The notes under the pieces were generated by a model. The model did not search any database. It was given only the letters and a program-made list of their open reading frames with translations, and was not told where the DNA came from. A DNA stretch of 8,348 nt, taken from NCBI GenBank assembly GCA_017631215.1, contig JAGBTR010000323.1:1-8348 (forward strand). Direction: 5' to 3'. A program made the position numbers and the translations under genes. Origin of the DNA: Clostridia bacterium. GTDB lineage: Bacteria; Bacillota; Clostridia; Oscillospirales; CAG-272. Shown here piece after piece: positions 1-5,800 of this stretch (positions are counted from its first letter, which is position 1; each line of letters starts with the position of its first letter).

Positions 1-283
1 CGGCCGCCGACGGCACCGACGTAACCGTGATATAATCAAGCGCCTCCGCATTGACGTTGAGCGCGCGGGCAAACACGTCGCGCGAGAAGTAGTAGTCATT
101 CCCGCACAGCGTAGCAACCGCCATTTCCTGCCGTGCCGCCAGCACGTGCAATGCGGGGCTGACCGCCTCCTCACGTCCGTTCGTCTCCTTTGCTCCTTTG
201 GCACCGACCGCAAGACACGCCGCCATCACCGTTGCCAAGCAAAGTGCCGCACACAGCACCCGTCTGATTCGTTTCCGTCCCAT
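1..283 (-). CDS. Secreted protein or lipoprotein of unknown function, N-terminal part (gene runs off left edge)
   Basis: The frame opens at ATG 283-281 and stays open for 94 codons to the window edge, so only the N-terminus is visible. A usable ribosome binding site (AGGCGG, 298-293) lies 9 nt upstream. The product starts with a typical export signal: basic n-region (RKRIRR, residues 3-8), then a hydrophobic core of about 18 residues. Cleavage could be by signal peptidase I after the AVGA at residues 25-28, or, less likely, at a weak lipobox MAAC ending at Cys23. The mature part holds the stretches CGNDYYFSRDVFARALNV and LDYITVTSVPSAA. These resemble repeated beta-domains of bacterial surface proteins with a pattern FS..DF...L....DYIT..SLP, but I cannot name a family. 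The preceding gene mgtE ends in a strong terminator, so this gene probably has its own promoter, though I found no convincing -35/-10 pair in 284-376. Confidence 0.72.
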   Translation of the reverse strand, partial: MGRKRIRRVLCAALCLATVMAACLAVGAKGAKETNGREEAVSPALHVLAARQEMAVATLCGNDYYFSRDVFARALNVNAEALDYITVTSVPSAA

Positions 284-304
284 AGCCCAAAACCGCCTTT
301 CTCT

Positions 305-337
305 CTTGCATTCAACTTGTACCACATCCTATGCAAG
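305..337. repeat. 7-bp inverted repeat in the leader of the left-edge gene
   Basis: CTTGCAT (305-311) is exactly complementary to ATGCAAG (331-337) across a 19-nt spacer. It lies between the mgtE terminator and the ribosome binding site of the left-edge gene, starting 22 bp upstream of that gene's start codon. The spacing of about 2.5 helical turns between arm centres could suit a dimeric DNA-binding protein, or the arms could form a weak RNA stem. A 7-bp match of this kind can also arise by chance, so no function is claimed. Confidence 0.3.
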
Positions 338-376
338 CGACGGGCGTACTATGCCTTGACCGTCCCCACTGACACA

Positions 377-404
377 AAAAAAGAGCGGTTTCCCGCTCTT
401 TTTT
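377..404 (-). terminator. Intrinsic terminator of mgtE (symmetrical, could work both ways)
   Basis: A perfect 12-bp stem (377-388 with 393-404) has a 4-nt loop. The GC core is GAGCGG/CCGCTC, flanked by six A:T pairs on the outside. On the minus strand it begins a few bases after the mgtE stop codon, and the 3' arm runs into a seven-U stretch. The A/T flanks are symmetrical, so it could also stop transcription from the other side, although no plus-strand gene is visible here. Confidence 0.92.
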
Positions 405-407
405 GAT

Positions 408-1790
408 TCAAATGCCCAGCGAGAAGGATGCCACCTCAAAGTAGAGCATCAGCGACAGCGCATCGACGATGGTCGTGATAAAGGGGCTCGCCATCACGGC
501 AGGATCGAGTCCGACACGCTTGGCAAGGATAGGCAACACGGTGCCGATCACCTTGGCAAGAATCACCGTCAGCACCAGCGACACACTAACCACGATCGCC
601 ACAAGCAGCTGAGAGAAGTCAAGCCGCAGATCGATGAGCAGCACCTTGACAAAGGTCGCCACGCCCATCGCCACGCCGCACCACAGCGACACGCGGAACT
701 CCTTGAACAGCACGCGCCACACGTCGCCCAGCTCAATCTCGCCCAGCGACAGCGCGCGAATGATGGCAATCGAGGATTGGCTTCCTGCGTTACCGCCCGT
801 ACCCATCAGCATCGGCATAAAGGCGGTCAGAATGATCCAGTGACCGAGCGCGGCCTCGTAGTGCGTAATGATAGCACCCGTAAAGGTAGCGGACAGCATC
901 AGAAGCAGCAGCCACGGAATGCGTTTTTTGAACGTTTCAAACACCGAGGTGCGTAGATAAGGCTTATCGGTCGGCGACATTGCAGCCATCTTTTCGATAT
1001 CCTCGTTCGCCTCCTCGACCAGCACGTCGATCGCATCGTCGACCGTGACGATACCGACCAGCCTTCCCTCCTTATCGACCACAGGCAGTGCCAAGAGGTC
1101 ATATTTGGAGATGGTGGCGGCAACGCTCTCCCGGTCATCGTGCGTCATAGCACTGACGATGTTGGTATCCATCAAATCCTCAAGCAACGCCCCCGACTCG
1201 GCAAACAGAAGATCGTTCAGATGAACGATACCCTCGAGGCGACGGTGCGCGTCGGTCACGTAACAGACGTAGATGGTCTCCTTATCCATACCCGTGCGGC
1301 GAATGGTCGCGACAGCCTCATCGCGCGTCATTGCGCGGCGCAGCTCGATAAACTCGGCCGTCATCACGCTTCCCGCGCTTCCCTCGGGATAGGAGAGGAA
1401 TCGGTTGAGCTCGGCACGGGTCTCGGGTGTGGCCGCCTGAAGTAGCCGCTTGACCACGTTGGAGGGGATCTCGGACAGCATATCGACGGCATCGTCCACG
1501 TACAGCTCGTCGAGCATCACGCGCGCCTCGCGGTCGGTCATGCCTGTGATCAGCTGGGCTTGGATGTCACCGTCCAGCTCGGCAAAGATCTCGGCGGCGG
1601 TATCCTTTTTGAGCAATCGAAAAACATATGGTCGTCGCTCCTCGGGAAGATCCATTAAAAATTCTGCCACGTCGACGGGATTGAGCTCGTCTACGCGATG
1701 CATGAATTCTGAATATTGCTTGCAGTCAAGCAACGCCAGCAGCTCGTCGGCATCAAAGCCCACGCTCACAAGCTCCATTTCGTTTGCCAT
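408..1790 (-). CDS. mgtE: Magnesium transporter MgtE
   Basis: The product (460 aa, the usual MgtE length) is a Mg2+-gated magnesium channel/transporter of the cell membrane, a dimer in characterised members. The order is classical: an acidic helical N domain (about residues 10-135), the linker YPEGSAGSVMT (about 134-144), two CBS domains (about 145-260; second one with VVDKEGRLVGIVTVDDA), a plug-helix region, then five membrane segments (about 291-313, 317-345, 367-390, 395-420, 432-457). The pore signature GGNAG follows PMLMGT at 332-336. The conserved aspartate of the last helix is in PFITTIVD (Asp443), matching the Mg2+-selectivity Asp of the Thermus protein. I start at ATG 1790 rather than the in-frame GTG at 1799: AGGAGG (1804-1799) sits 8 nt before the ATG, while that GTG overlaps the binding site itself. 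It follows purC after a 124-nt spacer and ends at a strong terminator. Confidence 0.96.
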   Translation of the reverse strand: MANEMELVSVGFDADELLALLDCKQYSEFMHRVDELNPVDVAEFLMDLPEERRPYVFRLLKKDTAAEIFAELDGDIQAQLITGMTDREARVMLDELYVDDAVDMLSEIPSNVVKRLLQAATPETRAELNRFLSYPEGSAGSVMTAEFIELRRAMTRDEAVATIRRTGMDKETIYVCYVTDAHRRLEGIVHLNDLLFAESGALLEDLMDTNIVSAMTHDDRESVAATISKYDLLALPVVDKEGRLVGIVTVDDAIDVLVEEANEDIEKMAAMSPTDKPYLRTSVFETFKKRIPWLLLLMLSATFTGAIITHYEAALGHWIILTAFMPMLMGTGGNAGSQSSIAIIRALSLGEIELGDVWRVLFKEFRVSLWCGVAMGVATFVKVLLIDLRLDFSQLLVAIVVSVSLVLTVILAKVIGTVLPILAKRVGLDPAVMASPFITTIVDALSLMLYFEVASFSLGI

Positions 1791-1798
1791 CGGACACA

Positions 1799-1804
1799 CC
1801 TCCT
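1799..1804 (-). promoter_or_regulatory. Ribosome binding site that fixes the mgtE start
   Basis: Perfect AGGAGG, extended on both sides to AGAGGAGGT (1806-1798), lies 8 nt before ATG 1790. The first base of the alternative upstream GTG (1799-1797) is part of this site, so initiation there is not plausible. Confidence 0.85.
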
Positions 1805-1832
1805 CTTCTTTTCCGTTTTACACGTGCGCTAC

Positions 1833-1845
1833 GCCGATCATCGGC
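1833..1845. repeat. Short palindrome GCCGATCATCGGC between purC and mgtE
   Basis: A 13-bp sequence with perfect dyad symmetry around position 1839, in the purC-mgtE spacer about 30 nt before the mgtE ribosome binding site. It could be a small operator or a very tight RNA hairpin. The stop codon of the possible leader ORF falls inside it. No regulator family can be named from this sequence alone. Confidence 0.35.
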
Positions 1846-1879
1846 ATTGATGCAAAGGGAGGCCACGCAGTAAAAACAC
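1838..1879 (-). CDS. Possible 13-codon leader ORF upstream of mgtE (speculative)
   Basis: A near-ideal binding site, AAAAGGAGGT (1895-1886), is followed after 6 nt by GTG (1879-1877) and an open frame MFLLRGLPLHQCR ending in TGA (1840-1838). The ORF lies wholly between purC and mgtE. Its Shine-Dalgarno is one arm of the hairpin at 1854-1894, and codons 5-9 form the other arm, so a translating ribosome would open the hairpin. This resembles the layout of leader-peptide control, and mgt genes are leader-controlled in enterobacteria, but the peptide has no likeness to MgtL that I can see. The plainer reading is that the purine-rich arm is just half of a terminator-like stem and only looks like a ribosome binding site. 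Confidence 0.22.
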   Translation of the reverse strand: MFLLRGLPLHQCR

Positions 1880-1894
1880 CGTGTGACCTCCTTT
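1854..1894 (-). terminator. Hairpin after purC: weak terminator, attenuator or processing site
   Basis: On the minus strand the arm AAAGGAGGUCAC (1894-1883) pairs with GUGGCCUCCCUUU (1866-1854), giving 12 pairs with one bulged C and a 16-nt loop. One pair is a G:U wobble in the minus-strand RNA but would be a C/A mismatch in plus-strand RNA, so the structure favours the minus transcript. It begins about 20 nt after the purC stop. The 3' arm has only three U, all within the stem, and is followed by GCAUCA, so termination should be weak and read-through from purC into mgtE is plausible. Confidence 0.5.
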
Positions 1895-1914
1895 TCCGTC
1901 GTATAAATCAGTGA

Positions 1915-2613
1915 TTAGCGATTGTTGATGATCTTGGTCAGCTCTACGGGATCAACGATCTTGCCATCGCGGTAAACGCGCATATTGCCCGATGCGATCT
2001 CGTCGATGAGGATGACCTCACCGTTGTTGTAGCCGAACTCAAACTTGATATCCCACAGCTGCAGACCCAGCGTAGCAAGATCGTCAGCCACGATCTTGGT
2101 GATCTGAAGCGTCTGTGCCTTAAGGCTATCGAACATCTCGGGCGTCATAATGCCAAGGGCAACCAGACCCTCGCCCGTGACCAGCGGATCGCCCTTCTCG
2201 TCGTTCTTGAAGGTACACTCAACGTAGCCACCCTCGAGAGGCGTGCCGTCCTTGATGTACTCACCGTAGCGACGGATGAAGCTGCCCGTTGCAACCAGAC
2301 GGCAGATGACCTCGAGGCCGTTACCGCCCTGCGCCTTACCGAAGCACTCGGCAGGAAGAACCTCCATCGTTGCATTCTCGATATCAGCGGAGACGTAGTG
2401 CGTCTTGATGCCCGCCTTCTTGCACAGCTCGAAATAGTAGACCGAGGACTGCAGATTGGCCTTGCCGATGCCCTCGATGGTCAGACCGACACTGTTCTCA
2501 CCGGGATCGAACACGCCGTCCTTGCCCGTGCAATCATCCTTGAACTTGAGCAGAACGTTGCCGTTTTCCAGCTCGTATACGTCCTTGGTCTTACCTTCAT
2601 ACAGCTTTTTCAT
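1915..2613 (-). CDS. purC: Phosphoribosylaminoimidazole-succinocarboxamide synthase (SAICAR synthetase)
   Basis: This cytosolic enzyme joins CAIR and aspartate with ATP to give SAICAR in de novo purine synthesis. The 232-aa product has the family's landmarks in order: the N-terminal nucleotide-binding strand [10 protein letters not shown] (4-13), the acidic loop DDCTGKDG (26-33), [14 protein letters not shown] (104-117), corresponding to the family's RNRAAGS..KR stretch, ECTFKND (132-138), LWDIKFEFG (186-194) and the C-terminal [11 protein letters not shown] (204-214), corresponding to DE.SPD..R.WD. Length is close to the roughly 237 aa of the E. coli enzyme. The start ATG 2613 has AAAGGAG (2629-2623) 9 nt upstream. 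No other pur gene is visible on either side. Upstream it has a terminator and what looks like its own promoter, and downstream comes mgtE. Confidence 0.97.
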   Translation of the reverse strand: MKKLYEGKTKDVYELENGNVLLKFKDDCTGKDGVFDPGENSVGLTIEGIGKANLQSSVYYFELCKKAGIKTHYVSADIENATMEVLPAECFGKAQGGNGLEVICRLVATGSFIRRYGEYIKDGTPLEGGYVECTFKNDEKGDPLVTGEGLVALGIMTPEMFDSLKAQTLQITKIVADDLATLGLQLWDIKFEFGYNNGEVILIDEIASGNMRVYRDGKIVDPVELTKIINNR

Positions 2614-2652
2614 TTGATAACTCTCCTTTATCTTGAAAAAAGATTACATCAT

Positions 2653-2681
2653 ATTTTATCACGAAATGCGGCGTTTGTATA
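2653..2681 (-). promoter_or_regulatory. Probable sigma-A-type promoter of purC
   Basis: On the minus strand TATACA (2681-2676, 4 of 6 match to TTGACA) and TAAAAT (2658-2653, 5 of 6 match to TATAAT) are separated by 17 nt. A long A/T tract (2686-2710) lies directly upstream and could act as an UP element. Transcription from here would leave an untranslated leader of only about 30-35 nt, too short for a purine riboswitch. Confidence 0.55.
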
Positions 2682-2766
2682 GAGGTTTTTAAAAAAAAAT
2701 TTAACTTTTTGCAAGTTTTCTTTTTTTGCCCCTCCCTCAACGCCGAAAAATGGCAAAAATAGCCAA

Positions 2767-2794
2767 AAGCCCCGACTCGGATGAGTCGGGGCTT
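2767..2794 (-). terminator. Intrinsic terminator of the large modular-protein gene
   Basis: A perfect 12-bp, GC-rich stem (2767-2778 with 2783-2794; core GCCCCGACTC) with a 4-nt loop starts about 20 nt after the stop codon at 2816. On the minus strand the 3' arm is followed by UUUU, then GGCUAUUUUUG. This separates the large gene from purC. Confidence 0.9.
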
Positions 2795-2815
2795 GATTGG
2801 GTTTGCGTTCAGATC

Positions 2816-5800
2816 TTACTTCGCGTCGCGGTAAGCGATTGCGGAGAGACCGTAGTTGCGGATGCTGTGTACCAGGTCGACCAGCTCGGTGTTGCTTGCG
2901 TTTCTCATGCTGTAGAGATAGTTAACGAAGCTGTACTCAAGCGTCTGCGTCTCGCCGTTCACGGTGAGCGCGATGACGGAGGGCTTTTCAAAGTCGCATG
3001 CGTAGATCGCACCGACCTCGATGCTGTAAATGGTCATACCTGCCTGCGTAGCCTTGGAGGGCTTCTCGGTGGTTGCCGTGAATGCAACGGGCTTGCCGTC
3101 CACCGTAACGGTCACACGACCTGCCGCCACATCGTCTGCCAGAGCGGCAAACTCGACGTACTCCGTTGCCACGTTACCCAGCGTGAAGGTTGCGCTCGTG
3201 AAAGCACTGCCGTTGCTGATCGAGCCGGTCAGCTTCTTCTGATCAGCCTCTGTCAGCTCGCGGTTGGCACTTGCCTTGACCGTCAGATCGCGATTGACAA
3301 GGACGTCCTGCTTATAATCCTGATAGAGCTGTGCCTTAGCACCGTACTCCAGCAGGTCGGCAACCAGCTGCTTCAGCGCCGTTGCCTTAGCGGGAGCTGC
3401 GGATGCGAGCGTCTCATCGGCATACTTCAGCATATTCAGGCAGTACTGTCTGATGCTGTAGTTATCGACCACGTCGACCACCTCATCGCCATACGCAAGC
3501 GTTGCTCTGATGGTATCACCCATCATCTGAGGCGTGGTGTTGGTCAGCTTGAAGACGTACTTGCCGGGCGTCTGCGTTGCCTCACCCTGGACCGTCGTCA
3601 AAAGACCGGCCTGCAGGAAGGTCATCGTAGCCGTAGCGGCCTGATCCTCGGTCATATACGCATAGTAGTTGACGGTGATATCCGAGCCAAGCTCGACGTC
3701 AGCCGAGACGATCTTACCCTTCATCACGAAGCGGTTGCCGTTGGCTGTCGCATAGGCCTCAGCGGTCGAAGCTCCGTAACCGTAAATAACGGTCGAGGAC
3801 GAGATGCTGTCCTTAGCGATCACGATCTTCTTATCGAGGAAGGTGATGCTGTTGAGCGTCAGCGTTGCCGACTCCGTGCCGTCCACGTTATCCTCGGGAA
3901 GAACGATGGCACCGTTCTCATCAAAGACCGCGCTGTGCTCGGGTGCAAACTTGTTGACGGGCTTACCCTCGTAGGTCGCAGGGACGATCACGTCAGCGCT
4001 CGTGCCCTCGTAGCCGACCACGGTGTAGCCATCGCCGTTATCCTCGTATACCAGACCCTCGGTGCCCACGACCGCAGCTGCCTTCTGATTCAGCGACAGC
4101 GTGTGCGAGCGCATGCTCTGGTTGGAGGGATGGTAGGATGCGTCGTGGTAAGGCGAGTAGTACTGGATATCCATCTTGCTGCCGTCTGCACTGAAGCGCA
4201 GGATACCGATCATACCCATACCGTGATCCTTGAAGTAGGTCTCGTCAACGTCCTGACCGTTGATCATGATCTGCGGAATGGTTTCGCCTGCAACGTTCGC
4301 ATCCCAGCGAGCCAGGACGTGACCGTCGGTGGTCGATGCGTGACCGCAGAGCAGCATCTTGATGTTGGGGTTGTTATAGATCAAGTGCGTCCAGACGGGC
4401 TGCTCGGTGGTCTTGTCGCTCTGACCGTCATTGAGAATCGAGTTGCCGCTGAAGTGCCACTCGGTGCCCATCAGCTCGCCGATGTAGCCGCCGTGAGTAG
4501 CGTCCTCCTTGGTGTAGGTCATCCAGTGACCGCTGTATGCGGCGTTATCGTTACCGATGTAGCCGTGCGTGGTCAGAATGATGTTGTCGTCGGGATACAT
4601 CTGAGCGATCTCGTTTGCCCAGTTGATCACGTGCACACGAGGATGGTACTCAAGCTGGAGGATCATCCAGGGTGTACCGTTCACGTTGAAGCGGTAGTAA
4701 GCGTTCTCGGTGGTGCTCAGACCGTAGGGATCCTTGAAGTAATCCACGAAATTCTGTGCACCCATGGTGGAGTGGATGTACTCCTCACCGAAGAAGGTGC
4801 GGTAGTTGGTGGTGTCGCGGATGGTCTGCGTGTTGCTCTTCCAAGGATAGTCGTGGTTACCGATCATATTGCTCCACGAAACCTTGTCGGAGAACATATT
4901 CCAAGCGAGCATTGCACGCTGGTACTCGTAAACGGTGTCGTTCCAGGTCGTATCGCCCGCACCGATGACGTGAATGATATTCTCGGTCTCGATGTTGCTG
5001 CTGATCCAATCACCGATCGCCAGCAGCTCGTCGGTGTAGAGACCCGTAACGAGGTTCTGGGTGTCGGGGATGAAGACGATGGAGTAGTAATCCTCTCCAA
5101 TTTCCTCGGGGATCTGATAATCGAGATCCCAATCTTCGATACGAGAGCCGCGGAAGACGAGATCAATGTCGCTTGCCGACAGGTCGGGCTTGTTCTCAAG
5201 CACGTAGTCGATGCCGCCGACCAGCGTCCAAGCGCCGATCAGACCCTCGGTGGTTGCACCAAGACCGTTCTCGGCAGCGCCGAATGCTTCCTTATCAGCA
5301 ATGCGGTGATCCTTGATCTCCTGCTGGGTGCGAACGTCGCTCCAGATACGGACGTCGGCGATCATACCCGTCAGCAAATTAGAGCCGTCCACGTCAGCGC
5401 CAACGGCAAAGCCGACGGTGGGCGTGATGGCGGATGCGCCGGTGGCATCGACGTAAGCGATGATCTCACCGTTTGCATACATAACGAACTGATTGCCCTC
5501 GGCATCGTAGGTCAGCGCAAGGTCGACCCATTCGCCCGTGACGGCGCAGTAGTTCTTGGCAACGAATGCCTTGTTGCCCCAGATGAAGCCGGGGTTACCA
5601 TTGTAGTTGACGAACAGCGTGATGGGATTTTCATCCGTGCTGTCAGCCGTCGACAAGATGGTGTAGGTCTCGCTCAGATCGATCTCGGCAGCGTCAACAA
5701 GCGCGCCGTTCGAAATGGTCGAGGTCAGGCGGAAGTCTGCGAAGTAGACGTACTCGTCCTCAGGATTGTCATCCGTCAGGATACGCATGTTGCTCCAACG

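Noticed and set aside
146..406. Plus-strand open frame of 86 codons
   Set aside because: It lies opposite the exported-protein start and runs through the terminator; it has no ribosome binding site, and its composition (rich in Arg, His, Pro and Ser) is typical of an antisense shadow.
1838..1847. A second mini-ORF starting at ATG 1847 in the purC-mgtE spacer
   Set aside because: No Shine-Dalgarno precedes it, and it overlaps the better-placed GTG frame; it looks accidental.
1450..1914. Plus-strand open frame of 154 codons, Ser-rich
   Set aside because: Antisense shadow of mgtE and the spacer. Low-complexity Ser/Thr composition mirrors codon use on the other strand; no recognisable domain.
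1800..1914. M-box magnesium riboswitch upstream of mgtE
   Set aside because: The spacer is about 115-124 nt, shorter than a typical M-box, and I see only one long hairpin and a small palindrome, not the multi-stem layout.
2398..2682. Plus-strand open frame of 94 codons opposite purC and its promoter
   Set aside because: Antisense to a certain gene, without ribosome binding site or a recognisable domain.
2691..2717. Second terminator: AACTT/AAGTT stem beside a nine-T stretch on the minus strand
   Set aside because: The stem has five pairs, nearly all A:T, and would be unstable; the T/A tract is better explained as AT-rich promoter surroundings.
2614..2815. Purine or PRPP-type riboswitch before purC
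   Set aside because: The likely promoter leaves a leader of only about 30-35 nt; the rest of the spacer is an AT-rich tract and the terminator of the gene before.
4864..5199. Minus-strand open frame of 111 codons in another frame
   Set aside because: Out-of-frame shadow within the metallophosphoesterase domain; the in-frame protein has all the catalytic motifs.
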